Assembly (NCBI GenBank): GCA_947501475.1
Contig: CANMWA010000011.1
Span: 124,001-188,000 of the forward strand
Origin: an uncultured Aquimarina sp.
GTDB taxonomy: Bacteria > Bacteroidota > Bacteroidia > Flavobacteriales > Flavobacteriaceae
Length of the DNA: 64,000 nucleotides
Reading direction: 5' to 3'
Part shown: one piece after another, positions 16,790 through 25,414 of the stretch
Layout: each line of letters starts with the position of its first letter
How positions within the stretch are numbered: the first letter of the stretch is position 1
Program-made: the position numbers and the translations under genes
The notes under the pieces: model-generated
Seen by the model: only the letters and a program-made list of their open reading frames with translations
Told to the model about the DNA's origin: nothing
The model's database searches: none

Positions 16790-17272
16790 ATGATTTATAA
16801 GTTGTGTATACTTCTTTTTTTCGTTTCCTTTTCAGGAAATACTATGGTTGTAAATAAAGAATACCATTATGAATATTATGCCAATGGTACGTTGAAAGCT
16901 GAAGGTTGGAAATTAGGTGATACCAAAGTGAATTTCTGGCATTTTTATCACCCAAATGGAAAGGTTTCACACGAAGGGCATTTCAAAAACAACACAAAAG
17001 ATGGGTATTGGCATTTCTATTCTCAAAAAGGTAATTTGATTAAAGAAGGACATTTTATAGATGGTAAGGCTGAAAAATGGTGGATTATTTACGATATTGC
17101 GGCCAAAATAACCCGAAAGTATCAATACAAAAACAATAAAAAAGAAGGATATTGCTTATTGTATAAAAACAATAAACTTTTTAAAGCTGAACACTATAGC
17201 AATAATGAGAAAACTGGTGAATGGACCGATGTATTTAGCTTTAAAAGAGACAATCCTAATGCTTCCTTGTAA
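16790..17272 (+). CDS. Exported YwqK/MORN-like repeat protein
   Basis: A 160-residue protein with a signal peptide (IYKLCILLFFVSFSGNTMV) and five or so tandem repeats of about 23 residues with the pattern xYYxNGxLKxEGxxKxxxKxGxWxFY: YYANGTLKAEG, FYHPNGKVSHEGHFKNN, FYSQKGNLIKEGHFIDG, YDIAAKITRKYQYKNN, LYKNNKLFKAEHYSNN. This is the MORN-variant fold that databases call the YwqK toxin-antitoxin antitoxin family; there is no toxin gene here and the exported location argues against an antitoxin role. Its TAA is immediately followed by the ATG of the next gene, so it is the first gene of a tightly packed glycosyltransferase operon. Confidence 0.8.
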   Translation: MIYKLCILLFFVSFSGNTMVVNKEYHYEYYANGTLKAEGWKLGDTKVNFWHFYHPNGKVSHEGHFKNNTKDGYWHFYSQKGNLIKEGHFIDGKAEKWWIIYDIAAKITRKYQYKNNKKEGYCLLYKNNKLFKAEHYSNNEKTGEWTDVFSFKRDNPNASL

Positions 17273-17965
17273 ATGCCTCAAATAATTAACGTTATCATAC
17301 CTGCTTTTAACGAAGAAGATTCTATAGCTCATGTAATCAATGATATTCCGGATATAGTATCCGAAGTAATTGTAGTGAGCAATAACTCTACAGACACCAC
17401 TGAAAGTGTAGCGCAACATGCTGGAGCAACAGTACTTAAAGAAGCACAAAAAGGTTATGGTTATGCTTGCCTTAAAGGAATGGAGTATATAGCTTCAAAA
17501 GAGAACAAGCCCGATATAGTCGTTTTTCTAGATGGAGATTATAGCGATTACCCCGAAGAACTTCCTGATATTATTGCACCTATACTCGATAATGACATTG
17601 ATATGGTAATTGGTTCTAGAGTAAAACGACTTAGAGAACCAGGATCTATGACATCTCCTCAAATTTTCGGAAATTGGCTGGCTACCAACTTGATGAAACT
17701 TTTTTTTAATGCTAAATTTACAGATCTTGGCCCCTTTAGAGCTATCAAGTATGACAAGCTCTTATCCTTGGGGATGGTAGATAAAACCTATGGTTGGACA
17801 GTCGAAATGCAGCTAAAAGTGTTAAAGAAACGTTATAGCTATTTAGAAATACCTGTGCGATACAAAAAGAGAATAGGTGTCTCAAAAGTTTCAGGAACCA
17901 TAAAAGGTGCTATATTTGCAGGCGTTAAGATTTTAAGTTGGATTTTTAAATATAGCTTTACATAA
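17273..17965 (+). CDS. Family 2 glycosyltransferase, dolichol/polyprenyl-phosphate sugar synthase-like
   Basis: A 230-residue GT-A enzyme: INVIIPAFNEEDSI at the N-terminus, SNNSTDTTESV, GYGYACLKGMEYI and the metal-binding FLDGDYSDYPEELP, followed by DMVIGSRVKR and a C-terminal YKKRIGVSKVSG segment typical of DPM1-like transferases that charge a lipid phosphate with a hexose. It has no membrane helices of its own apart from a weak hydrophobic C-terminus (AIFAGVKILSWIFKYSF). The start codon directly follows the previous stop and its stop overlaps the next ATG by one base (TAATG), so the operon is translationally coupled. A lipid-linked sugar donor for the GT-C enzyme at 19437 is the attractive inference. 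Confidence 0.87.
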   Translation: MPQIINVIIPAFNEEDSIAHVINDIPDIVSEVIVVSNNSTDTTESVAQHAGATVLKEAQKGYGYACLKGMEYIASKENKPDIVVFLDGDYSDYPEELPDIIAPILDNDIDMVIGSRVKRLREPGSMTSPQIFGNWLATNLMKLFFNAKFTDLGPFRAIKYDKLLSLGMVDKTYGWTVEMQLKVLKKRYSYLEIPVRYKKRIGVSKVSGTIKGAIFAGVKILSWIFKYSFT

Positions 17966-19437
17966 TGGATATTGCTATCATCATAACCTACACATTGGCC
18001 CTACTAATTATATTTATGTATAGTTTGGCCCAACTGAATCTGCTTGTTAATTATTTGAAATCCCGAAAGGAACCTGATAACTCACCAACTTTTGATTTTT
18101 CTAAACAAGAAGAGATTCCATATGTAACTGTACAGTTACCTGTATTTAATGAACTATATGTAATGGATCGTCTACTCGATAACATTGCAGAATTAGAATA
18201 CCCAAAAGATAAACTTGAGATCCAGGTACTGGATGATTCTACAGATGAATCTGTTATCACTACTGCTACTCATATCGAAAAACTTCAAAAAACAGGTTTA
18301 GATATCAAACACATCTGTCGTGAAGATCGTACTGGATTTAAAGCAGGAGCTCTTAAAGAAGGATTAAAAATCGCTAAAGGAGAATATATCGCTATTTTTG
18401 ATGCCGATTTTCTGCCTGGTGCTAAATGGTTATTACAAACGATCCCATATTTTAAAGATTCAAATATTGGTGTAGTACAAACCCGATGGGGTCATATCAA
18501 TAGAGATTATTCTATGCTTACCAAAATTCAGGCATTTGCTCTGGATTTCCATTTTACTATGGAACAAGTAGGTCGTAATTATAAAGATCACTTTATCAAT
18601 TTTAATGGTACAGCAGGTGTTTGGAGAAAATCATGTATCGAAGATGCAGGAAACTGGCAAGGAGATACATTAACTGAGGATCTTGATCTAAGTTATCGCG
18701 CACAGCTTAAAAAATGGAAATTTAAGTATCTTGAAGAAGTGGAAACTCCAGCAGAATTACCTGTAGTAATTAGTGCAGCACGCTCACAACAATTTAGATG
18801 GAATAAAGGCGCCGCAGAGAATTTTCAGAAATTATACTGGAAACTATTACGAGATAAAACAGTTCCTTTCAAGACTAAATTTCATAGCTTTTTCCACTTA
18901 TTAAATAGTAGCATGTTTTTATTGGTATTATTGGTCGCAGTATTAAGTGTACCAGTAATGTATATCAAAAACAGTAATCCTATGTTTAGTTGGTACTTTA
19001 ATGTCATTGCTTTTTTTGCGTTAAGTACAGTTATCTTTTTCTTTTGTTATTGGCACACCTATAAGAAGATACATGGTAAAGGGTTTTGGAATTTTATAGA
19101 GTATATCAAAATGTTCTTTACTTTTTTCTCGATTGCAATGGGATTCTCTGTACATAATTCTATGGCTGTTCTCGAGGGACATTTTGGAAAGAAAAGTGAA
19201 TTTGTACGTACTCCAAAATTTAATGTTAGTACCCTTAAAGATTCCTGGAAAGGCAATAAATATGTAAGCAAAAACATATCAGGAAACACTATTATCGAAG
19301 CACTATTAATGGGATATTTTGGTTTTGCATTGTATAGCGCTTTTGTGCTACAGGATTTTGGGTTATTCTTGTTTCATATTATGTTATTTCTAGGTTTTGG
19401 TTTTGTATTCTTTAAATCTGTAACGTCTAAGTTTTAA
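17965..19437 (+). CDS. Processive family 2 glycosyltransferase, cellulose-synthase-like membrane protein
   Basis: A 490-residue membrane enzyme: an N-terminal helix (3-27), a cytoplasmic GT2 domain with LDDSTDES, the metal site FDADFLPG, the catalytic base motif LTEDLDLSYRA and QQFRW (the QxxRW product-binding motif), then several C-terminal membrane helices between about 310 and 485. These are the D, DxD, TED, QxxRW signatures of polymerising or membrane-bound GT2 enzymes. No PilZ domain or cellulose-operon partner is present, so a lipid glycosyltransferase or exopolysaccharide role is as likely as a glucan synthase. TAATG overlaps join it to genes on both sides. Confidence 0.87.
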   Translation: MDIAIIITYTLALLIIFMYSLAQLNLLVNYLKSRKEPDNSPTFDFSKQEEIPYVTVQLPVFNELYVMDRLLDNIAELEYPKDKLEIQVLDDSTDESVITTATHIEKLQKTGLDIKHICREDRTGFKAGALKEGLKIAKGEYIAIFDADFLPGAKWLLQTIPYFKDSNIGVVQTRWGHINRDYSMLTKIQAFALDFHFTMEQVGRNYKDHFINFNGTAGVWRKSCIEDAGNWQGDTLTEDLDLSYRAQLKKWKFKYLEEVETPAELPVVISAARSQQFRWNKGAAENFQKLYWKLLRDKTVPFKTKFHSFFHLLNSSMFLLVLLVAVLSVPVMYIKNSNPMFSWYFNVIAFFALSTVIFFFCYWHTYKKIHGKGFWNFIEYIKMFFTFFSIAMGFSVHNSMAVLEGHFGKKSEFVRTPKFNVSTLKDSWKGNKYVSKNISGNTIIEALLMGYFGFALYSAFVLQDFGLFLFHIMLFLGFGFVFFKSVTSKF

Positions 19438-20828
19438 TGTTACAGATATGGAAATATCATAAATTTTCTATACTTCTTATTATTATTGGCATACTCTTTT
19501 ATTGGGGTTTTGCATATCAGCTAGAACGCGTTGATTTTACCAAAATGATTGTCTTTTGGACAGTGTTGTTTTTTATTTCATATAAAATCATTCAAGAAAA
19601 TCCTCATTATTGGAAAACACTAGCCGCAGCAGGATTATTATTTAGAATTGTGTTTTTACTAGCCATTCCTAATCTTTCGCAGGATTTTTATCGGTTTATA
19701 TGGGATGGACGCATGTTACTAGAAGGTTTTAATCCTTATTTATCATTACCCGAAGTTTGGGTTGCTCAAGGTAATACTCCTATTGCTCAGGCTCAAGAAT
19801 TATATAATGGCATGGGAGAACTCAATGGAAGCCATTATACCAATTATCCTCCTATAAGTCAATTGTGTTATTTTATTGCAGCACTTTTTGCTAGCAAAAG
19901 TATTTTGGGATCTGCGATAGTATTAAGAACACTTATTATTCTGGCAGATATTGGTACGTTTTTCTTTGGAAGAAAATTATTAAAATCTCTTCACCTTCCC
20001 GAAAAAAATATCTTTTGGTATATCCTTAATCCATTTATTATCATAGAACTCACAGGCAACCTTCATTTTGAAGCTGTAATGGTGTTTTTTATTATCTGGT
20101 CCTTATATCTTTTACAAAAAGGGTATTGGTATTGGGCAGCAATTGCATTGGCACTATCGGTTTCGGTAAAACTGATCCCGTTATTGTTTTTACCTTTATT
20201 TTTTCAAAAATTCATTATTAGCGATCGTAGAGGTTATGACAGATTAAGTCTTACTTCAGGATTACCAAAATTGTTTGGATTTTATAGCTTGGTACTTATC
20301 ACTGTTTTCATAATTTTTGTGCCTTTTTTATCAGGAGAATTTTTTCATAATTTCAAAAGAACAATTACACTTTGGTTTCAAACTTTTGAATTTAACGCCA
20401 GTATCTTCTATATCATTCGATGGATAGGGTATCAAATCGTAGGGTGGAACGTTATTGAGACCGCTGGTAAGATTTTACCTCTGGTTACAATTTCTGTTCT
20501 TTTGGGGTTAACTTTCTTCAGAAAAAACAAAACTACGCCACAACTAATCACCGCAATGGTTTTGGGTATATGCGTCTACTATTTTTTATCAACTACCATA
20601 CACCCATGGTATATAGCAGTACCTTTATCGCTTTGTGTGTTTACCAATTACAAATTTCCGATTGCCTGGTCATTCGTGATTATTTTAAGCTACACAGCTT
20701 ATTTGCATCCTGATTTTAAAGAAAACCTGTGGATGGTGGGTATCGAATACTTATTTGTATTTGTGATTTTAGGTTTGGAAATTTATAAGAATACTAATTT
20801 CACAAGACCTGTTTCTACATCATCTTAA
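19437..20828 (+). CDS. GT-C fold polyprenol-phosphate mannosyltransferase-like membrane protein
   Basis: A 463-residue protein with about eleven membrane helices. The first periplasmic loop contains the acidic signature of GT-C enzymes, SQDFYRFIWDGRMLLEGFNPY (residues about 80-100, with Asp81 and Asp89-type positions), followed by NYPPISQLCYFI. Family members (GT87/DUF2029 and PIG-M-like) transfer a hexose from a polyprenyl-phosphate donor on the periplasmic face. The upstream DPM1-like gene could make that donor. The ATG overlaps the preceding stop (TAATG), and its 3' end overlaps the convergent pseudouridine synthase gene by 14 bases. Confidence 0.82.
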   Translation: MLQIWKYHKFSILLIIIGILFYWGFAYQLERVDFTKMIVFWTVLFFISYKIIQENPHYWKTLAAAGLLFRIVFLLAIPNLSQDFYRFIWDGRMLLEGFNPYLSLPEVWVAQGNTPIAQAQELYNGMGELNGSHYTNYPPISQLCYFIAALFASKSILGSAIVLRTLIILADIGTFFFGRKLLKSLHLPEKNIFWYILNPFIIIELTGNLHFEAVMVFFIIWSLYLLQKGYWYWAAIALALSVSVKLIPLLFLPLFFQKFIISDRRGYDRLSLTSGLPKLFGFYSLVLITVFIIFVPFLSGEFFHNFKRTITLWFQTFEFNASIFYIIRWIGYQIVGWNVIETAGKILPLVTISVLLGLTFFRKNKTTPQLITAMVLGICVYYFLSTTIHPWYIAVPLSLCVFTNYKFPIAWSFVIILSYTAYLHPDFKENLWMVGIEYLFVFVILGLEIYKNTNFTRPVSTSS

Positions 20829-21651
20829 GGTTAATAATCTCTTGTTCTGTAAGTTTACGCCACTGACCTCTAGGTAAATCTTTTTTGGTTAATCCCCCAA
20901 AGATTACACGATCTAATTTGATCACATCATATTTAAGGTGTTCAAAAAGTTTGGTGATAATATTATTCTTGGCAGATTGCAACTGTACTCCTATTTCATT
21001 TTTGGCAGCTCCTTCTATATAAGAAATTTCGTCAACCTGGATATATCCTTCTTCAAGTTTAACCCCGTTTTTGATCTTTTCAAGATCTTCAAATTTCAGG
21101 TTACGATTTAGTTCTACATGAAAAATCTTACGAACTCCACTTTTATGATGTGTTAACTTTTTTTCAAGATCTACATCATTTGTAAAAAGTAATAATCCGG
21201 TAGTATTGCGCTCTAACCTACCTACGGGTTTTAGCATAACTTTAGATGCATTTGCTACCAACTGCATTACCGTTTTGGTTTTTTCGGGACTTGTGGTTGT
21301 TACAAAGCCTTTAGGTTTATTTAAAAGAACATATTCTTTTTTTTCAGGAGTGATTAGTCGTCCATCAAATTTTACCTCATCGGTTAACTTCACTTTATAC
21401 CCCATCTCTGTAATCGGTTTCCCATTTACCCATACACTACCAGTTTGGATATACAAATCCGCTTCTCTTCTAGAACACACACCCGAATTGGCCACAAATT
21501 TATTAAGCCTTATCTCATCAGAATCAGAAATCTTTTTAGGTGAATTGCCTTGCTTTTTTGCAGCTATATTTCCTTGCACAAAAGGTTTAGCTTTTGATTT
21601 TCCTTGTCTTCCACTACTTTTCCCTCTCTGGGAGTTATCTCCGCGACTCAT
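20815..21651 (-). CDS. RsuA/RluB-type pseudouridine synthase with Asp-to-Glu change in the catalytic motif
   Basis: I start at ATG 21651 (SRGDNSQRGKSSG) rather than the TTG 16 codons upstream, giving 278 residues. A basic low-complexity N-terminus (1-45) is followed by an S4 RNA-binding domain (RLNKFVANSGVCSRREAD) and the catalytic domain. The invariant motif of all pseudouridine synthase families, GRLD, reads GRLERNTTGLLLFTND here, read directly as GGT AGG TTA GAG. The Asp is the nucleophile in characterised enzymes, so activity is questionable unless Glu substitutes. Cytoplasmic, expected to act on 23S or 16S rRNA. Confidence 0.9.
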   Translation of the reverse strand: MSRGDNSQRGKSSGRQGKSKAKPFVQGNIAAKKQGNSPKKISDSDEIRLNKFVANSGVCSRREADLYIQTGSVWVNGKPITEMGYKVKLTDEVKFDGRLITPEKKEYVLLNKPKGFVTTTSPEKTKTVMQLVANASKVMLKPVGRLERNTTGLLLFTNDVDLEKKLTHHKSGVRKIFHVELNRNLKFEDLEKIKNGVKLEEGYIQVDEISYIEGAAKNEIGVQLQSAKNNIITKLFEHLKYDVIKLDRVIFGGLTKKDLPRGQWRKLTEQEIINLKMM

Positions 21652-21699
21652 ATCATAAATTTTGTGCAAAGATAATTGATTACTACATACGTTTAACAA

Positions 21700-22656
21700 T
21701 TATTCTTCATCAAACCTAACTGTGCTTTGTCGTTCTCTATTTACATGTAATTGAGTAACATCGGGTCTAGAATAATGCCCGACAGGATCAAAATTTTGGC
21801 GTTCTTGTAGCACCCTATTAAAATCTAATGTTTCGATCAAAAGTCCTTCTTTATGCAATACAGGTTCAAGAATCCACTCTCCATCAGGTCCAGCAATACA
21901 AGAACCGCCGTTACCCAAAATATCTGGAGCATTTTTTAAAATTTGATCGAGATGTGGTGTATCAGCAGGAAAATTTTCTTTTTGCATCAAGCTAGAAACC
22001 GAAATCACAAACGATCTAGACTCTCTGGCGATAAATCGAGTAATATCTTTGGTATTATAATCACTACCTGGCCATACCGAGATATGCAAATTTTCTCCCT
22101 GACCATATAGTGCCGCTCTTGGTAAAGGCATCCAGTTTTCCCAACAATTTAATCCACCTACGGTAAATGCTTTAAGCGAGTGTACTACAAGCCCATTACC
22201 ATCGCCTGGAGACCACGTTAATCGTTCTTCGTAAGTAGGTTGTAGTTTTCTATGTACAGATTTAATTTCTCCCATTTCATTAATATAGACCAAAGATGCA
22301 TACAAACTATGCCCGCCTCGATCTAATGGCCGCTCAATGATCCCTATATACACAGCAATTTTATATTTTGCGGCAAGATCACAAATTGTATTTAAATCTC
22401 CTCGCTCTATAACAATTGCATTCTGAGCATAATGTGCATGGATTTCTTTTTGGATGGTACTATTAAATTTTGCCCCATCGGTTAATGCTACCCAAAAGGG
22501 ATAGCCTGGCAAAAGTGATTCACCAAAAACAATAAGTTCGGCACTACTGGCTGCCGCTTCTTTTATAGAGGCTTCTATTTTTTTAAGTGTTCCTATTTTG
22601 TCTAACCAAACAGGAGAAATCTGCGCTAATGCAACTTTTAATAACTGATCCTTCAT
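21700..22656 (-). CDS. Nitrilase / carbon-nitrogen hydrolase
   Basis: A 318-residue enzyme with the full catalytic set of the nitrilase superfamily: Glu46 in IVFGESLLPGYP, Lys137 in VHRKLQPTYEERL and Cys171 in GGLNCWENWMPL. The CWEN context is that of true nitrilases (converting a nitrile to a carboxylic acid and ammonia) rather than amidases or NAD synthetase glutaminase domains. It is cytoplasmic. It lies directly upstream of the pseudouridine synthase gene on the same strand, with the stop codon adjacent to that gene's possible upstream TTG. Substrate unknown. Confidence 0.9.
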   Translation of the reverse strand: MKDQLLKVALAQISPVWLDKIGTLKKIEASIKEAAASSAELIVFGESLLPGYPFWVALTDGAKFNSTIQKEIHAHYAQNAIVIERGDLNTICDLAAKYKIAVYIGIIERPLDRGGHSLYASLVYINEMGEIKSVHRKLQPTYEERLTWSPGDGNGLVVHSLKAFTVGGLNCWENWMPLPRAALYGQGENLHISVWPGSDYNTKDITRFIARESRSFVISVSSLMQKENFPADTPHLDQILKNAPDILGNGGSCIAGPDGEWILEPVLHKEGLLIETLDFNRVLQERQNFDPVGHYSRPDVTQLHVNRERQSTVRFDEE

Positions 22657-23099
22657 ATATGTACTTTACTTCTAATAAATAAGCTTATCAATAGGTTAAA
22701 AAAACAGGAAACACATTATTTCATTTACTAATAATTAATATTCAATATTTTGAAATTCAACTATTTAAAATAATATTTTGCTGTAAGGAAAAACCATAAC
22801 ACAACTTTAAATTAACATTAAAACAGCATCAAAAAATTAAAGATTACTATGTTTATGAATCAAACTTTAAGAATTTTATACGCAAATACTTTTTTAACAT
22901 CATTTCCTAAAGAGTAAACATAAAAAAAGTATTGATTCTTCAACGTTTAATTTACGTTAAAAGGTATCCTTTTTTACATAAAGGTAATTCATTCGATACA
23001 TTCTAATAAAGCTGTAAATCAAAATAATACGGCATTGCATTCTAAATTTGTTTTGTAAAATTAAAACAAACAATATCTCAAATCTTAAAACACAAAAAA
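22657..23099. other. Intergenic, AT-rich, with one possible promoter box
   Basis: About 440 bases between divergent genes. A 22-codon ATG frame at 22849-22917 is the only small reading frame I noticed and has no supporting signal. A TAAATTTG box lies near the right end (separate entry). Confidence 0.4.
23043..23050 (+). promoter_or_regulatory. -7 promoter box TAAATTTG
   Basis: Matches the Bacteroidota -7 consensus TAnnTTTG exactly, 50 bases before the start codon of the small exported protein. No good TTTG is found at the expected -33 distance, so this is only half a promoter. Confidence 0.4.
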
Positions 23100-23447
23100 A
23101 TGAAAAAGTTAACAGTTTTATTAGTAGCCATTGTATTAGGAGCCATGCAAGCTTTTGCATCAAACAACAACCCTATTCATTTAGAACAACAATTAAGAAA
23201 CGAAGTGGCTAGTCTTTTAGAAAGTCCACAAATCGTAATTGAGAAAGAAGAGCTTAGCGCTGATATTGAATTTACTTTTAACAATAATGGCGAGATTGTA
23301 GTATTACTCGTAGACTCTGAAAAAGAAATCGTAAAAGAGTATGTAAAAACTAGATTAAACTATAAAAAAATAGATTCAAAAATCATTAAAAGTAGAAATA
23401 AAGTATTCAAGCTTACTTTAAAAATCAGAAAACCAGAACGCGTATAA
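23100..23447 (+). CDS. Small exported protein of unknown function
   Basis: A 115-residue protein with a signal peptide (KKLTVLLVAIVLGAMQAFA) and a mature alpha/beta-looking part (LRNEVASLLESPQI, then ADIEFTFNNNGEIVVLLVDS, then EIVKEYVKTRLNY, then KVFKLTLKIRKPERV). The order helix-strand-strand-helix-strand resembles a minimal TonB/TolA C-terminal fold, which many small flavobacterial periplasmic proteins share; this is a guess from the secondary-structure pattern. It is monocistronic, with its own promoter box and a terminator. Confidence 0.75.
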   Translation: MKKLTVLLVAIVLGAMQAFASNNNPIHLEQQLRNEVASLLESPQIVIEKEELSADIEFTFNNNGEIVVLLVDSEKEIVKEYVKTRLNYKKIDSKIIKSRNKVFKLTLKIRKPERV

Positions 23448-23475
23448 AGTTAGCCTCACTTATGATCTATCTTAT

Positions 23476-23507
23476 AAAGCAGTTGTATACACGACTGCTT
23501 TATTTTT
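23476..23507 (+). terminator. Rho-independent terminator
   Basis: Stem AAAGCAGTTG with CGACTGCTTT around 6 nt, then TTATTTTT. It separates the small exported protein from the convergent UbiA gene and could work in both directions. Confidence 0.8.
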
Positions 23508-24414
23508 ACCAAAGAACTCGATCTAAGATCATATTAATATCAATCAATATAATACTAAAAGTTCCAGACACAATAATTAATTTTAAGATATTATGTAACC
23601 ATACATAATGGGGTTTTCCCTTTGAGCGCCATAAAGCTAATAGAAAAACGAAAAGAAGTAGTATAGATGCATAAAAATACAGGTACATAAATCCTATTTC
23701 ATATCTAGTCAATAACAAATAAATAGGAATTCCTGAGATTACAATCAATGCACTTATACTTCTTTTTGAAGTTGTTTCACCATAAACAACCGGAATTGTT
23801 TTATAGTTCTGCGCTATATCCCCTTTCAGGTTTGTTAAATCTTTTATCATTTCTCGTATCACCAATATCAAGAAAAGAAATGTAGCGTGTACAAAAATAA
23901 CTTCATCAAAATTTTTATAATAAATAAACACTGCAAAAAATGGTGTTATTGCCAAAATTGAAGCAATCATATTACCAATAACAGGATGTTTTTTTAGTTT
24001 ATGAGAATAAAACCATATTCCAAAAATATATACCGAAAAAAAGAGTACTGCCTTAAATGAGACGTAACTCGCAAATACTACAGATAAAAAATTTAGCACA
24101 AAATATCCGGTAAGTTTTGTTTGCTGACTCACCAAACGATCCAACATTGTTTTTTGAGGCCTGTTGATCAAGTCTTTCTCTTTATCATAAAAACTATTAA
24201 TGATATATCCGCCTGCAATGACTCCTGCAGATGCCAAAACAATTACAAATAGATTCGGATCAAGAAGTACATTTCTCAATCGAATGTGTGGAGCTAAAAT
24301 AAATATAGAAGTTAAATATTGTGCTAGTACAATAATTAGGATATTATACCCTCTAACTACAGAAAATAAACTCAATAATTTAAGGAAAAAGAGTTTGTTT
24401 TTTCTAGAAAGCAT
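23506..24414 (-). CDS. UbiA-family prenyltransferase (geranylgeranylglycerol-phosphate synthase-like)
   Basis: A 302-residue membrane protein with about eight helices and the two Asp-rich motifs of UbiA prenyltransferases: NSFYDKEKDLINRP (N73, D77, D81) and REMIKDLTNLKGDIAQNY (second DxxxxxxGD motif). The family moves a prenyl group from its diphosphate onto an aromatic ring or a glycerol phosphate. It follows the mevalonate decarboxylase and GHMP kinase genes with a gap of only 15 bases, so it is the last gene of an isoprenoid operon. The acceptor (quinone ring, lipid or other) cannot be decided from sequence. Confidence 0.85.
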   Translation of the reverse strand: MLSRKNKLFFLKLLSLFSVVRGYNILIIVLAQYLTSIFILAPHIRLRNVLLDPNLFVIVLASAGVIAGGYIINSFYDKEKDLINRPQKTMLDRLVSQQTKLTGYFVLNFLSVVFASYVSFKAVLFFSVYIFGIWFYSHKLKKHPVIGNMIASILAITPFFAVFIYYKNFDEVIFVHATFLFLILVIREMIKDLTNLKGDIAQNYKTIPVVYGETTSKRSISALIVISGIPIYLLLTRYEIGFMYLYFYASILLLFVFLLALWRSKGKPHYVWLHNILKLIIVSGTFSIILIDINMILDRVLW

Positions 24415-24429
24415 AATGAGTAATGCTTA

Positions 24430-25365
24430 TTAAAAATTGTAAACTACTTCAAGTTTATAATCTTTTAATGAAGCCTGAGCCTTATCAAAATCTTGTGTAA
24501 ATCCTAAAATATAACCTCCGCCACCAGAGCCACATAATTTTAGGTAGTAATCATTAGTATCAATCCCTTGCTTCCATAAGGTATGAAATTGTTTAGGGAT
24601 CATCGGCTTAAAATTATCGAGGACTACATGAGACAGTTCTTTTATATTCGAAAACAAAGATTTTACATCACCTTTAAGAAAATCATCAACACAAGCATCT
24701 GTATATTTTACAAATTGGTTTTTAAGCATATTACGGAAACCTTCTTGTTTCATGCTTTCCATAAAAATACTAACCATAGGGGCTGTTTCTCCTACAATAC
24801 CACTATCTAGTAAAAAAACTGCTCCTTTTTTGTGTGCTGTACTTTGCGAAGGAATCCCTGCTGGTTCTATATTATCTTTAGAATGGATTAATATCGGAAG
24901 GCTTAAATAACTATTTAATGGGTCTAATCCAGAGCTACTACCATGAAAAAAAGACTCCATCAATCCAAAGATTTCTTTAAGCTTTAATAATTTATTTCGG
25001 GTAAGATTTTCTAAAACCGTAATCTTATCTTCTGCATACTTATCATAAATAGCGGCAACCAAAGCCCCGCTACTTCCTACGCCATATCCTTGAGGAATAC
25101 TACTGTCAAAATACATTCCTGAAGCGATATCTGCGTTTAGTTTTTGCAAATCAAATTGTACCACACCTTGATCTTGAATTTCTTCAAGATATTTTGCAAA
25201 ATTTATGAGGTTATTATTAGATGCAATTGCTTCTTGATCAGGATTTTCTGACACTTTTAAAGCGCCTTTAAAAAAATTATAAGGTATTGAAAGACCTTTA
25301 GAATCTTTAATAATACCGTATTCTCCAAACAAAAGTATTTTAGAATAAAATAGTGGTCCTTTCAT
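24430..25365 (-). CDS. GHMP kinase, mevalonate kinase-like
   Basis: A 311-residue GHMP-superfamily kinase. The N-terminus KILLFGEYGI is the usual mevalonate-kinase-like opening, the ATP loop is GYGVGSSGALVAA (93-105), and the C-terminal motif SGGGGYILGFT supplies the GHMP glycine loop. Members phosphorylate mevalonate or phosphomevalonate. Its position between diphosphomevalonate decarboxylase and a UbiA enzyme supports a mevalonate-pathway role, but whether it acts on mevalonate or on 5-phosphomevalonate cannot be told here. Gaps to neighbours are 49 and 15 bases, so the three genes are one operon. Confidence 0.85.
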   Translation of the reverse strand: MKGPLFYSKILLFGEYGIIKDSKGLSIPYNFFKGALKVSENPDQEAIASNNNLINFAKYLEEIQDQGVVQFDLQKLNADIASGMYFDSSIPQGYGVGSSGALVAAIYDKYAEDKITVLENLTRNKLLKLKEIFGLMESFFHGSSSGLDPLNSYLSLPILIHSKDNIEPAGIPSQSTAHKKGAVFLLDSGIVGETAPMVSIFMESMKQEGFRNMLKNQFVKYTDACVDDFLKGDVKSLFSNIKELSHVVLDNFKPMIPKQFHTLWKQGIDTNDYYLKLCGSGGGGYILGFTQDFDKAQASLKDYKLEVVYNF

Positions 25366-25414
25366 TATTTCTTTAGTAGGTTATATCTAATTGGTATCCC
25401 ATATTAGGATAAAG

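Noticed and set aside
16790..17272. Toxin-antitoxin system (YwqK 'antitoxin' name)
   Set aside because: The protein has a signal peptide, no toxin gene is adjacent, and it heads a glycosyltransferase operon; the database name is not informative here.
22849..22917. 22-codon ATG frame in the gap before the small exported gene
   Set aside because: No promoter, conservation or composition evidence; expected by chance.
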